Below are positions 35,701 to 44,476 of a stretch of DNA of 64,000 nt, one piece after another (within the stretch, counting starts at the first letter, position 1; every line of letters begins with the position of its first letter). The stretch comes from COE1 sp949066965 (GTDB lineage Bacteria > Bacillota > Clostridia > Lachnospirales > Lachnospiraceae), in contig CARTDA010000013.1 in the NCBI GenBank assembly GCA_949066965.1, positions 1-64,000 on the forward strand, written 5' to 3'. Below the pieces are notes generated by a model. That model saw only the letters and a program-made list of their open reading frames with translations. It was not told the DNA's origin and searched no databases. The translations under genes were made by a program, and so were the position numbers.

Positions 35701-37449
35701 AAAAACAAATCCTTCCTTAACCGGATTTTCGGGTTGTTCAATGGTTTCGTTTTCCGGGACGGACTGTGTGGGCAGGATTGTGTCGTCGCCACAGGCAAAG
35801 GTCACTGTATGCCGCAGAGGTACATCCTCCGCAACAGTGTAGGTGAATGTGGCAGTGTCGCTGTCTGCGCAGCCTTCCTTGATGGCAATTGCCTTTATGG
35901 TGATGTCTGCATTGACAACAATCGGGTTTGTATACAAAGTGCTTTCAGCGGTAGGAGCTGTGCCGTCAAGCGTATAGTAGATGGCGGCATTATCTTCGCT
36001 GGTGAGTACCAGTTCGGTTTCCTTTGCAACGACTTCCCCTGTCTCAATGCTCGCCCCTGGGGTGGCAAGCTTCTCTTCTTCGCCGGATATGGAGAAGAAG
36101 CTTACGGTGTAGCTGATATAGGGTTTTTCATTCTTTGTAACTGTTACCTGGAAGGTATCCCCGTCTGCATAGTCAGAAACTGCCGTGGTTTCAGGACGGA
36201 AAATAATGTAGCTTTCCGCTGGTGAGCGGGTACTGTCCACATAGAATATACCGTCTGATGAATCTTTTGAGAACGTCCACTCCCTATTGTCAGACTCTCT
36301 TGTGAGAGAAACGCGGATGTCCGATGCGTCTATGGATTCTCCTGCTGAAACAGACCATGGAGACGCAGTGCCAAAATATTCGACAGGCATAGTCTGCGCC
36401 GGCCATGCAACGCGTAATCCGTCCTTGCTGCCTTCGGCAGCTTCGCCAGTGTACAGAGCGCTGTATATGCCGTTTTCGCCTTTTACAACGCCGAAACCGA
36501 CCTGTTCCATGGATGGAGCCAGGATGCGTCTGCGGTTCTGAAGCGTTGAAAGGCTGTCACTGTCGTTTTCCGCCATCCATGTATCGAGAATGGTAGTATT
36601 CAGGGTCTGTGTCTGTTCGTCCGTATAGGCGGTGCTGGAATGTGCAGCGCCTTCGCAGCCCAGCTTGTAAAGGGTATCTGACATACCATCTGGCTGCGCG
36701 GGTTCGCGGATGAGAGCATTGCTGACATAGTTCAGCAGTGCAGCGGACTGGCTCAAGCGGCTGTATTCGTCATTTGCGGACACATCGGAGGGCAGTCCTG
36801 CAATAAAACGTATTTGGCGCACCATGGCTGCCGCAGAGTCGCATGTGGCATCGGAAAGGGCACCGGCGCTGTAAGGCGCTTCTAAAACAGGAGTTGTCTT
36901 ATAGGAGGTTTTATCAGTCTTTACTGCTTTTTCCTGACTGATATATTCCCGAATTTCGTCTGCGGTGTGATAAGCCGCCTGCAGGCCTGTGTCGGTGGAT
37001 TCGCTCTCAGTCTCAAAAACAGTTGTTTCTTCATCTTCTGTCTCGGTGCCGATCACGGTTTCGGTCGGTGTTTCGGCCGATTCGTCGGTTTCTGTTGTGT
37101 CGGTTGAATCTTCGGCTTCTGTTGACGGTGTTTCGTCAGAAGATGCCGTTTCTGTTTCTGGCTGTTCTGTGCCATCATCGCTGGAAGGTGCTTCTGTCAG
37201 CGCCGGTTCTGAATGAATTTCGGAGGAGGCGCTTTCTTCTGTTTCTTTTTCAGGCATTGTTTCCTCTGCATTGCTATTTTCCCCGGTCTCCGTTTGTGCA
37301 GGGGCGTCTTCTGAATGGACAAAGTCCCCTGATGTGCTATTTTCGCTCATTTCGGTCGTGTGCTGTTCTGATGCCCAGGCGGGAACATCCATGGCAGTAA
37401 ATACCATTGCGATTGATAACAGCATGCATAATAATTTTTTCTTCATCAT
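32731..37449 (-). CDS. Giant CAP-domain repeat surface protein
   Basis: A 1572-residue secreted protein. Signal peptide about 1-26 (cleavage after AWA); Thr/Glu/Ser-rich low-complexity stalk about 27-155; CAP/SCP domain about 160-335 (GCEGAAHSS, NRRRILAPSMEQVGFG); chitobiase-like domain about 460-538 (IYYTLDGTAPTAES); three InlB-type B repeats about 540-760, each ending YAKW; four GxGNYxG Ig-like repeats about 800-1185; and an unassigned C-terminal domain about 1190-1572 that may be a beta-propeller. No LPXTG anchor or SLH domain. The layout suggests an adhesin or cell-surface scaffold. AGAGGG precedes the start. A Met-Met start leaves two choices three bases apart. Confidence 0.85.
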   Translation of the reverse strand: MMKKKLLCMLLSIAMVFTAMDVPAWASEQHTTEMSENSTSGDFVHSEDAPAQTETGENSNAEETMPEKETEESASSEIHSEPALTEAPSSDDGTEQPETETASSDETPSTEAEDSTDTTETDESAETPTETVIGTETEDEETTVFETESESTDTGLQAAYHTADEIREYISQEKAVKTDKTSYKTTPVLEAPYSAGALSDATCDSAAAMVRQIRFIAGLPSDVSANDEYSRLSQSAALLNYVSNALIREPAQPDGMSDTLYKLGCEGAAHSSTAYTDEQTQTLNTTILDTWMAENDSDSLSTLQNRRRILAPSMEQVGFGVVKGENGIYSALYTGEAAEGSKDGLRVAWPAQTMPVEYFGTASPWSVSAGESIDASDIRVSLTRESDNREWTFSKDSSDGIFYVDSTRSPAESYIIFRPETTAVSDYADGDTFQVTVTKNEKPYISYTVSFFSISGEEEKLATPGASIETGEVVAKETELVLTSEDNAAIYYTLDGTAPTAESTLYTNPIVVNADITIKAIAIKEGCADSDTATFTYTVAEDVPLRHTVTFACGDDTILPTQSVPENETIEQPENPVKEGFVFDGWYKEPACENKWDFGNDTVTEDVTLYAKWAELAYTICFEMQGLGVQIPSVTAGSGALLTAPDTPAAEGYLFEGWYKEPECINAWDFAADTVSADISLYAKWAEEATTETKHTYTVTFDMQGIGTQPEPISVENGELLTAPGTPAAEGYTFVEWYQEADCTNAWNFETDVVTADMVLYAKWVQAEHTETNTGSLETAANTKIELTSENTKFSNIKAKVYDGKQYLPAVKVSFKSGTKWVSLVEGVDYTSAYRNNTNAGNAQVVIRGAGNYTGEVTKEFEIKKKPMNKLKVVADSLTVNSDPKRSLRLMVYDGSRKLGNNEYILEYDAENLTKKKTNSAKIIVRAAENSNYSGFVTAKVAVYELKDTERLIGPSNVQYHDNIREATYTGKPITSVVPYVIYKVSNTETITLQKDKDYKVQYQNNVNTGTAYFIVTGKGQYKGRVIGEFRINASNAEFVIKPIPSKTYNGSLQKPKVSVKDGSRTLRLDKDYTVSYGNNLNASTETRKASVTVTGIGNYAKSPRQTVTFDINPQKISKASLQGSLTTGITLTYNKRPLTQGRDYNTPVYDTVKGSKVAVTITGKGNFTGAVKKSAKVDVPAAKMTPVISSNKNRQNYTSFEGTVMRSYLLKAKDNFIRIEHVGGKGIYAETYSPDLTLRSRKYIKMELPMFGGFYEGAKYYFIVFGQNNMENNDEVEVIRVVKYDKKWNRKGSVSMYGANTAEPFKNGSVRMAEYDDMLYVRTCHKMYNGHQANISFSVQTSNMKIMQQYTGVSGIWSGYVSHSFNQFIMTDGSDLLAVDHGDAYPRSVVMVKYNKKANEENALGGCKNVDVLKIQGGINAYTGVSVGGFEASDSAYLTAGNSVDQNPETYTTGGVRNIFVTGTQKDNFSREGTAVHWITNYKDKAEASVTTPQLVKISGTEFLLMWGEGTQVKCILLNASGEPTSGIYSYDGMLSDCKPILVDGSVMWYYTSNSEPVFCKLNPEDIRKQS

Positions 37450-37519
37450 ATAAATCCCTCTACTTTTTAATTTTTTCCTGGCAGCTATAATGAAAAATAG
37501 TCTGGAGTTGTTTGAAAAT

Positions 37520-37534
37520 CCTGCGTTTACTATA
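37520..37534. repeat. Half-match to the palindrome at 44391-44445
   Basis: CCTGCGTTTACTATA differs by one base from an arm of the 19-bp inverted repeat upstream of the kinase/Thg1-like genes. It lies in the upstream region of the surface-protein gene. The remaining 37450-37677 interval shows no gene. Confidence 0.3.
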
Positions 37535-37677
37535 GCTAATTATATAATACACGCCCAGAGTTTTCCATAGCGTTTTCAAAAATCACATGGATTTGGCATG
37601 TTGGATATTATGCATACAGATGTGATGCCGGTTTGCACAAAATTGAATGAGCGGGATATGCAAAAAGGTAAAATAAA

Positions 37678-39984
37678 GTGTCCACCGATAACATGCATCG
37701 CACGTATCGGTTTCCCATAAAGGAGCTTCTGCATTTGGGACGGAATGAAATCTGCATTGCTTTTCATTCGGTGCTGCGTTTTATGGAGAATTATTCCTAT
37801 CAGGAAAACAAGGTAATTCAGTATGTCCCATGTGGGGCGATGCGCGGAAACCAGCTGGTGCGTAAGGCGCATTCCATGTTTGGATGGGACTGGGGCCCGC
37901 AGCTTGTCGATGCGGGAATCTGGCGTCCTATCTATATAGAAGGAACAGAAATGGTCAGAATCGAGGATATGCGTATCAGGCAGGCTCATGAGGCGGATGG
38001 CAGTGTGCGTATCAGGGCGGCGGTAACATTGTCTGGTACAGAGAAGGTGGTGCGGAATCAGACAGCAGGCGGGGCATTGAACCGTGGGGCATCGGGGCAG
38101 GCTGGAATTGCGGTGACAGTGACGCTGGCAGAACAGAATCCCGGTCAGGTTTCCGAACCGCTTGTGGAAGCTGAGGCAGTGCACCTTGAAGGTTCGGGAT
38201 GGATGCCGGTTTACGAGGCGGAGATGACTGTGCGGAATCCGAAGCTCTGGTGGCCAAACGGCTATGGGGAGCAGGCGTTGTATGTGCTGAAGGTTTCTGC
38301 CCATTTGGATGGTGTGTGCGTGCAGTGCGAGGCAAAGACCATCGGCCTGCGCACTATGACGGTCAGTCAGGAGGCAGACGCGTGGGGGAATGAGTTTGCA
38401 CTTATGGTCAATGGCGTGAAAATTTTCACAAAAGGCGCAAACTATATTCCGGAGGACGCCGTTTATCCGTGGATTGATGAAAAGAAAGTGGATTATCTGC
38501 TGAAATGCTGCGCCCGCGCGCACTTTAACTGTGTCCGTGTCTGGGGAGGCGGCTATTATCCGTCAGATACCTTTTATGATTTGTGTGACCGGTATGGTCT
38601 GATAGTGTGGCAGGACTTGATGTATGCCTGCAACGTGTATGATGTGACGGACGAGTTTGCAGCCACGGTCAGACAGGAGACGCTCGACAATGTGCGGCGG
38701 CTGCGGCACCATGCGTCGCTCGGGCTCTGGTGCGGCAACAATGAAATTGAGTCCGCGTGGCACCACTGGGGAGATTTCCAGAAAGAGTCGGCGTATCTGC
38801 GCGCAGATTATATCCGGCTGTTTGAGGATATCCTGCCAAGGGCGGTGCGCGAGGCGGATGACGTGACCTTTTACTGGCATTCGTCTCCGTCGTCGGGCGG
38901 GTGCTTTGATGACCCGGATTCGGACAGGCGCGGTGATGTGCATTACTGGGATGTATGGCATGGGCAGAAGCCCTTTAGCGATTATCAGAAGTATTTTTTC
39001 CGGTTCTGTTCGGAGTTTGGGTTCCAGTCCTTTCCCTGTCTGAAAACGGTGGAAGCTTTTACGGAGGAGGCAGACAGGAATATCTTTTCAAAAGTGATGG
39101 AGAGCCATCAGAAAAACGATTCCGCGAACGGAAAAATGCTTTATTATCTGTCCGAGAATTTTCGATATCCCAAGGATTTTAAGAGCCTGCTCTATGTGAC
39201 ACAGGTTTTGCAGGGGATGGCAATCAAGAGCGGCGTTGACCACTGGCGGCGCAACAGGGGGCGCTGCATGGGAACGCTTTACTGGCAGCTCAATGACAAC
39301 TGGCCGGTGGCTTCGTGGGCAGGCATTGATTATTATGGGAGATGGAAGGCGCTGCATTACATGGCGGCGAGGTTTTATGCCCCCATCGCGGTAAGTATTC
39401 AGAAAACGGAGGACTCTGTCAGCGTTTTTCTTGCGAATGAGACGTTTGAAGAAAAACAGTGCAGTGTTGTGCTGCGTGTGCGGGATTTGGGATTTCGTGT
39501 GTGGGCAGTGCGGACAAAAGAGGCGCGGGCAGGAGCGCTGGGCGCATGTGAGCTTTTGCGGTGCAGTATGGACGACATGCCTTTTGGGCGGACGGATGGA
39601 GACCCTGCGGACTGTATGGCGGGAGATTCCTGCAGTCTGTTTCTGGAGGCGGAAGTCACACTTTCCGACGGAACGGTTTTGACGGATGCGGACACTTTTG
39701 TGCCATACAAACATATGGAGCTGCCGAAACCGCATTTTGCGACAGCGGTCAAGGAGATGGGGGACTGCTTTGAGATTACAGTGCAAAGCGACGTGTTTGC
39801 ACCGTTTGTCGAGATGGATTTTGCAGATGCGGATGTGATTTTCAGCGATAATTTCTTTACGGTTACGAGTGAAAAACCAGTGACTGTCAGGCTGGAAAAA
39901 TGCGACATTCTGCGCGGAAGCTTTGCCGATGCGGCGGATTTGAACGCGCGGCTTGTGCTTGTGAGTGTGGCGGGGACGTATTGA
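37678..39984 (+). pseudogene. 5'-truncated GH2 beta-mannosidase
   Basis: This 768-codon open frame is a glycoside hydrolase family 2 beta-mannosidase starting inside the first domain: TDNMHRTYRFPIKELLHLG normally lies about 95 residues into the protein. The only start is a GTG at 37678 with a weak site, and a stop codon lies three codons further upstream. Catalytic segments remain: the acid/base Glu in WCGNNEIESAW and the nucleophile Glu in CSEFGFQSFP. Known members release mannose from manno-oligosaccharides. With half the sugar-binding domain gone, folding is doubtful; I call it a probable pseudogene, though a shortened enzyme is possible. A second gene remnant follows. Confidence 0.65.
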
Positions 39985-40008
39985 GTTTGGAAAAATAAAG
40001 AGGGGAGA

Positions 40009-40189
40009 GTGATTGTCAAAACAGTTGTGTTTCCATCCGGCTTTTTTGACATCTGCAAGGTAGACGAGGATTTGCAGGAGGAGTATGATGCGGTGCTGGA
40101 AACAGGGATGTTTCACGTGGCGTTTTTGGCATGACAAGTGGTTTAACGAGGGAACACTGACACTGAAGGGGGAATATGCACGCGAGTAG
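40009..40189 (+). pseudogene. ATP-grasp-domain protein, frameshifted fragment
   Basis: Starting at GTG (40009) after AGAGGGGAGA the frame reads VIVKTVVFPSGFFDICKVDE and on to a stop at 40132-40134. A frame change near 40125 continues with HDKWFNEGTLTLKGEYARE up to a stop at 40187. In Lachnospiraceae the two pieces together resemble the N-terminus of ATP-grasp proteins, which open with FPSxYFxxxKVDEDxxxEY and a GYDxWxNxG segment; this is recalled from family knowledge. Everything downstream is missing. Confidence 0.5.
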
Positions 40190-40213
40190 GGAGATAAATC
40201 TTCTCTGTGCGGC

Positions 40214-40243
40214 TTGACATAACAGGTCTATTGGTGATAGACT
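40214..40243 (+). promoter_or_regulatory. Promoter of the blaI-mecR1-like pair
   Basis: TTGACA (40214-40219) and TAGACT (40238-40243) are separated by 18 bp. The -10 lies inside the first operator dyad. Confidence 0.6.
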
Positions 40244-40275
40244 TAAAGGAAGGGTTTATCGTCAATAGACCTGTT
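40221..40275. promoter_or_regulatory. Paired operators for the BlaI-type repressor
   Basis: Two dyads of the same 6-5-6 geometry are present: GTCTAT-N5-ATAGAC (40226-40242, perfect) and GTTTAT-N5-ATAGAC (40254-40270, one mismatch). They are themselves arranged as a larger 13-bp perfect inverted repeat (AACAGGTCTATTG with CAATAGACCTGTT). They cover the -10 region and the expected start site, the right place for autorepression. A third small dyad, TTAC-GAAT-GTAA, lies at 40293-40304. Confidence 0.65.
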
Positions 40276-40324
40276 TGGCATTAAATAAAAATTTACGAAT
40301 GTAAGTTAAGAAGGGAGTTTTACC

Positions 40325-40684
40325 ATGAGGGAATACCGTCTGGCAGAGGGGGAGGCAAAGTTTGCCAAGCTCATCTGGGACAATGAGCCGGTTGGATCGA
40401 TGCAGCTTGTAAAGCTGAGTGAGATGCAGCTGGGGTGGAAGAAATCAACGACCTATACTGTGTTAAAGAAGCTGTGTGACAGGGGGCTGTTCCAGAATGC
40501 GGATGCAGTCGTCACCTCGCTTGTGACGCAGGAGGAGTTTGCGAGTGGAAAGAGCAGGCAGTTTGTGGAGGAGAGCTTTGGTGGCTCGCTGCCAAAATTT
40601 CTGACGGCGTTTATCGGAAAACAGAAGCTTACTGACAGCGAGGTTGAGGAATTAAAGAATTTAATTGACCATTACAGGGAATAG
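40325..40684 (+). CDS. BlaI/MecI-family repressor
   Basis: A 119-residue winged-helix repressor (LAEGEAKFAKLIWDNEPVGSM, then KKSTTYTVLKKLCDRGLF as recognition region), with a C-terminal dimerisation helix. Family members are inactivated by proteolysis triggered by the MecR1/BlaR1 partner. AAGAAGGGAG precedes the start. The partner gene begins 10 bp after the stop. Unlike the staphylococcal system, no beta-lactamase or PBP2a-like gene adjoins, so the signal and target are unknown. Confidence 0.9.
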   Translation: MREYRLAEGEAKFAKLIWDNEPVGSMQLVKLSEMQLGWKKSTTYTVLKKLCDRGLFQNADAVVTSLVTQEEFASGKSRQFVEESFGGSLPKFLTAFIGKQKLTDSEVEELKNLIDHYRE

Positions 40685-40694
40685 GGGGTACACA

Positions 40695-42179
40695 ATGGAG
40701 CAGATTTTTATCAGTGTTCTGAACAGGAGCCTGACAGCGGCTTACTGTGTAGTAGTCGTACTTTGTATCAGAATGTGTATCCGGCGGTTTCCCAAGGTGT
40801 ATTCCTATGCCCTGTGGCTGGTGGTGTTCGTGCGCTTTGCGGTACCATTCTCGCTGCAAAGCGTGCATGGCATTGTGCGGATCAGCAGCAGGGCGATTCC
40901 GGCAGATATCGGTCTGGAACAGAAACCGCATATTGAAACCGGCATCGGGCAGCTGGACTATGCGGCAAACAGGATACTTGCGTGGTCATTGCCGCAGACA
41001 GATGCTGCGGTGAGTGTCAATCCGATGCAGGTTGTTTTGTCTGTTGCAGCGTGGATATGGCTGGCGGTGGCAGCTGTGCTGACTGCATACTGGGTGGTCT
41101 CGTATCTGCGACTAAAACGCAGGCTAAAGGAGGCGGTCTGGGTGGAGAGGGACATCTGGACGACGGATAAAATTTCAGTTCCCTTTGTCATGGGAATCCT
41201 GAAACCGCGCATCTACCTTCCGCCGGGACTTTCAGAGAAGGAGCGCGCGTGCGTCATCAGCCATGAACGCGTACATGTGCGTCGCCTGGATTATCTGGTC
41301 AAGCAGCTTGCGTATGTGGTTGCATGTTTCCACTGGTTCAATCCGATGGTGTGGCTTGCGCTCTGGCTGATGTGCCGTGACATGGAGCTGTCCTGTGACG
41401 AGGCAGTGTTAAGGCATTCCGGACTGGACGGCGAACAGGGACTTTTGTATAAAAAGGAGTATGCGGCGGCGCTGCTGACACTGGCGTGTGGCAAAACAGT
41501 CCGGTTTTCCGGTTCATTGTTTTTTGGGATGAAAAATGTAAAAGGGCGCATACGGAATGCGCTGGCATTTCAGAAACAAGGCAAATTTATGACATGTGTG
41601 TCAGTTATGCTGCTTTTTCTGGCATCAATTGGACTGATGGGAAGCAGAAAGGTATCGCTGTCAGACTATAAGGATGAGGTTTGTGCCCGCCTGAAAGAGG
41701 ATGGCTGCACGGATGTCTGCTGGATTCCGGAGGAATACTGGGCTGGGATAGAGGGGCTTGCGGGCAGGGAGCAGGCGTATCCGATCATTGTCGCATCGGA
41801 CGGGGTCTGGGAGAACGAGAGCGGGGACAGACATACGATTTGCGCGACAGTCTACTGTCTAACGGAAGAAGGCCTGAAGGAGGTCGGGACGCTGGACAGC
41901 AGCAGTTCCGCAATGCCGCTCTGCTATGATATGACTGGCATTTACTGCGGGTCACATCAAATGGGAAACCGGTGTACAATCAACACAAAGACATGGGCGT
42001 GTGAGACTGCGGAGTGGGTGTCAGTTGACTACTATGAAGATCCGGAAGGGGTGTACTATTACGGACTGGGCGATGCAGTGCAAAAATCTACACAGGAGGA
42101 GTGGGATGCATTCTGGAACAGGCGGTTTCTGGCGGCGGAAGTGATGGCGTTTGAGGTGCTGCCGGATGTTTCTGAATAG
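40695..42179 (+). CDS. BlaR1/MecR1-type M56 membrane metallopeptidase
   Basis: A 494-residue membrane protein with N-terminal helices (about 5-25, 35-55, 105-130), a cytoplasmic zinc peptidase site His190-Glu191-x-x-His194 (SHERVHVRRLDYL), a further ligand region LSCDEAVL, and another helix about 305-325. The C-terminal extracytoplasmic domain (about 325-494) does not resemble the penicillin-binding sensor of BlaR1: no STxK/SxN/KTG set. It therefore probably senses something else. ATG at 40695 follows AGGGGG. Operonic with the repressor. Confidence 0.88.
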   Translation: MEQIFISVLNRSLTAAYCVVVVLCIRMCIRRFPKVYSYALWLVVFVRFAVPFSLQSVHGIVRISSRAIPADIGLEQKPHIETGIGQLDYAANRILAWSLPQTDAAVSVNPMQVVLSVAAWIWLAVAAVLTAYWVVSYLRLKRRLKEAVWVERDIWTTDKISVPFVMGILKPRIYLPPGLSEKERACVISHERVHVRRLDYLVKQLAYVVACFHWFNPMVWLALWLMCRDMELSCDEAVLRHSGLDGEQGLLYKKEYAAALLTLACGKTVRFSGSLFFGMKNVKGRIRNALAFQKQGKFMTCVSVMLLFLASIGLMGSRKVSLSDYKDEVCARLKEDGCTDVCWIPEEYWAGIEGLAGREQAYPIIVASDGVWENESGDRHTICATVYCLTEEGLKEVGTLDSSSSAMPLCYDMTGIYCGSHQMGNRCTINTKTWACETAEWVSVDYYEDPEGVYYYGLGDAVQKSTQEEWDAFWNRRFLAAEVMAFEVLPDVSE

Positions 42180-42253
42180 GTTGCGGATGTAGTCTGCATT
42201 ATGCTATACTGAACAAAAGGATAATCGCTTATTTCATAGAAAAGAGGTATGGT

Positions 42254-43951
42254 ATGACCGGAAAAGCATTGCTTCCCATGGGGATTGAGAATTTTAAAGA
42301 AATTCGCACGGCAAAATATTATTATGTAGATAAAACCGGACTGATTCAATCATTATTGGAACATTTCGGAAAGGTCAAACTGTTCACGCGTCCGAGACGG
42401 TTTGGAAAGACGCTGAATATGAGTATGCTGAAATATTTTTTTGAGACAGGCAGTGACAGTGCACTTTTTGATGGTCTTGAGATTTCAAAGGAGAGAGAAC
42501 TTTGTGACGAATATATGGGAAAGTTTCCTGTGATTTCCATTACTTTAAAAGGCGCGACCGGGATGAATTTTGAGGAGGCAAAAGGACTGCTCCGTTTTAT
42601 TATCGGCAATGAGGCACTGCGGTTTCAGTTTCTGCTGCAGAGTGACCGGCTGACAGCGATTGAGCGAAAACGATATGAGGCACTGGTCGACATGGATAAA
42701 ACAGGTGCGTTTACAATGTCGGACGAACTGTTAAAGAACAGCCTGCAAATCTTGTCACAGCTGCTGCAAAAGCATTACGGTCAGAATGTGGTCATTCTGA
42801 TTGATGAGTATGATGTGCCACTCGACAAGGCATACCAGTCAGGGTATTACGATTCTATGGTGGAACTGATCAGGGTTCTGTTCGGGAATGCATTTAAGAC
42901 AAACGACAGCCTGAAATTTGCGGTACTGACAGGGTGCCTTAGAATTTCAAGAGAAAGCATTTTTACAGGAATTAATAATTTTAGCGTGTATACGGTAAAA
43001 GATGTCCAGTATAATGAATATTTTGGATTTACGGATGAGGAAGTCAGGCAGATGCTTGCATACTATGACTTTATGGAAAAATATGATTCCATCAAAGAGT
43101 GGTATGACGGCTATCATTTTAACAACCTTGACATTTACTGCCCATGGGATGTGGTGAGCTACTGCCATGCCCTGAGAATGCAGCCCGCCATGGAACCGCA
43201 GAATTACTGGGTAAACACGAGCAGCAATGACATTGTCAGGAGATTTATCAACAAGGCGGATGCAGCCACAAAGGATGAAATCGAACAGCTGGTCAACGGC
43301 GGCACCATCCGAAAGCGGATAAAGCAGGAACTGACCTACAGGGATCTGGATTCCAGCATCGAGAATCTGTGGAGCATCCTTTTTACAACAGGATACCTGA
43401 CCCAGTGCGGACAGGATGCGGATGGCATGACGGGGCTTGTCATTCCAAACAGGGAAATACGCTGGATATACGAGGAACAGATACAGGAGTGGTTCAGGGA
43501 GGAAACACGAAAGGATGTCCGGAAGCTGGAAAACCTGGGCAGGGCGTTTGAGGAAAATGACACGGAAACGATAGAAAAAGAATTTACATCCTACCTGAGA
43601 AAGACCATCAGCATCCGCGACACAAACACGAAAAAGAAAATGAAGGAGAATTTTTACCACGGAATCCTGCTGGGGCTGTTTGCGGGAATGGACGGCTGGA
43701 AGGTCAGATCCAATGCCGAGTCCGGCGAGGGCTACAGTGATATCAGCGTGGAAGTGGAGGACAGGGACATCGGCATCATCATAGAATTAAAATATGCCGA
43801 AAAGGCATCATTCGACGAAGGATGCAGGGAAGCACTGCGGCAAATTGATGACAGGAATTATGAGGAAGCGCTGCTCGACGACGGCATGAAAACCATCTAC
43901 AGATATGGGATTGCATGCTACAAAAAGCGCTGTAAGGTGGTTTCGGGATAA
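42254..43951 (+). CDS. AAA-ATPase-like / PD-(D/E)XK nuclease protein, copy 3
   Basis: A 565-residue divergent paralogue of the tandem genes at 12-16 kb: LLPMGIENFKEIRTAKYYYVDKT opening, P-loop-like TRPRRFGKTLNMSM, Walker B ILIDEYDVPL, and nuclease core GYSDISVEVEDR with IIELKYAE (E-x-K). Same length and motif order but clearly different sequence, so it was not part of the recent conversion. AAGAGGT precedes the start. Its 3' end meets an antisense XRE pseudogene. Function unknown, as for the other copies. Confidence 0.85.
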   Translation: MTGKALLPMGIENFKEIRTAKYYYVDKTGLIQSLLEHFGKVKLFTRPRRFGKTLNMSMLKYFFETGSDSALFDGLEISKERELCDEYMGKFPVISITLKGATGMNFEEAKGLLRFIIGNEALRFQFLLQSDRLTAIERKRYEALVDMDKTGAFTMSDELLKNSLQILSQLLQKHYGQNVVILIDEYDVPLDKAYQSGYYDSMVELIRVLFGNAFKTNDSLKFAVLTGCLRISRESIFTGINNFSVYTVKDVQYNEYFGFTDEEVRQMLAYYDFMEKYDSIKEWYDGYHFNNLDIYCPWDVVSYCHALRMQPAMEPQNYWVNTSSNDIVRRFINKADAATKDEIEQLVNGGTIRKRIKQELTYRDLDSSIENLWSILFTTGYLTQCGQDADGMTGLVIPNREIRWIYEEQIQEWFREETRKDVRKLENLGRAFEENDTETIEKEFTSYLRKTISIRDTNTKKKMKENFYHGILLGLFAGMDGWKVRSNAESGEGYSDISVEVEDRDIGIIIELKYAEKASFDEGCREALRQIDDRNYEEALLDDGMKTIYRYGIACYKKRCKVVSG

Positions 43952-44203
43952 TGGCTGGTGTTTATATGAATAATTACGCTCATCAGCATTTCTGGATGCA
44001 AATAATAGTCCTGTTTCGTAAGAAGTGAGGGCGTAGGAAGCGACGTTGCAGTTTTCAATCATATAATCCACGGTGACGCCCAGAATTTCGGACAGCCTTA
44101 TTAGGATTTCAATGGATGGCTGCCGGTCGCCTGTCTCATATCGGGAATATACATTGGGGGAACAGCCGAGTTCGTCTGCAATTTTTTTCTGTGAAATCCC
44201 CTT
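43950..44203 (-). pseudogene. XRE/Cro-CI helix-turn-helix regulator, truncated
   Basis: On the minus strand the frame reads GISQKKIADELGCSPNVYSR, then YETGDRQPSIEILIRLSEIL and VTVDYMI, a classic XRE helix-turn-helix. The frame is closed by TAA at 44206-44204 directly before this, removing the first helix and the start codon, and the reading frame downstream drifts into the antisense of the AAA gene without a natural end. It is a remnant. The 525-bp gap 43952-44476 holds this fragment and the palindrome below, and nothing else I recognise. Confidence 0.65.
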
Positions 44204-44390
44204 TTAAAGTCGTATTTCTTGTCCAATACGATACTTGTTGCATATCGGGCGGAAATTCCTGTCACATAATAGCATGTCCACCCTTCAACCGTTTTTCCAT
44301 CAATTGCCGGAAAAGGCAGTTACACTGGAACAGCAACGGAGATAGCCAATTAGTCCATAATCGTTATACCCCAAGTATATTGACATTTAT

Positions 44391-44445
44391 CAAGCCTGCA
44401 TTTACTATAAAAGTAAGGGTGCTTTATATAGTAAATGCAGGCTTG
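44391..44445. repeat. 19-bp perfect inverted repeat
   Basis: CAAGCCTGCATTTACTATA and its exact complement TATAGTAAATGCAGGCTTG enclose a 17-nt loop. It lies 18 bp before the ribosome binding site of the kinase gene. There is no T-run, so it is not a normal terminator. A one-arm match is found at 37520-37534. Confidence 0.75.
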
Positions 44446-44476
44446 GTTTGCGCTTTCAAGGCAGGAGGTGGTTACA

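Noticed and set aside
37576..38523. 315-codon minus-strand open frame over the mannosidase
   Set aside because: Antisense to sequence with strong GH2 motifs; His/Cys/Arg-rich composition typical of shadow frames.
39088..40137. 349-codon minus-strand open frame
   Set aside because: Antisense to the mannosidase C-terminus and the ATP-grasp remnant, no family features, no start signal.
40293..40304. TTAC-GAAT-GTAA as the main BlaI operator
   Set aside because: It resembles known bla dyads in form but lies close to the start codon, while two better matched dyads cover the promoter; kept only as a possible third site.
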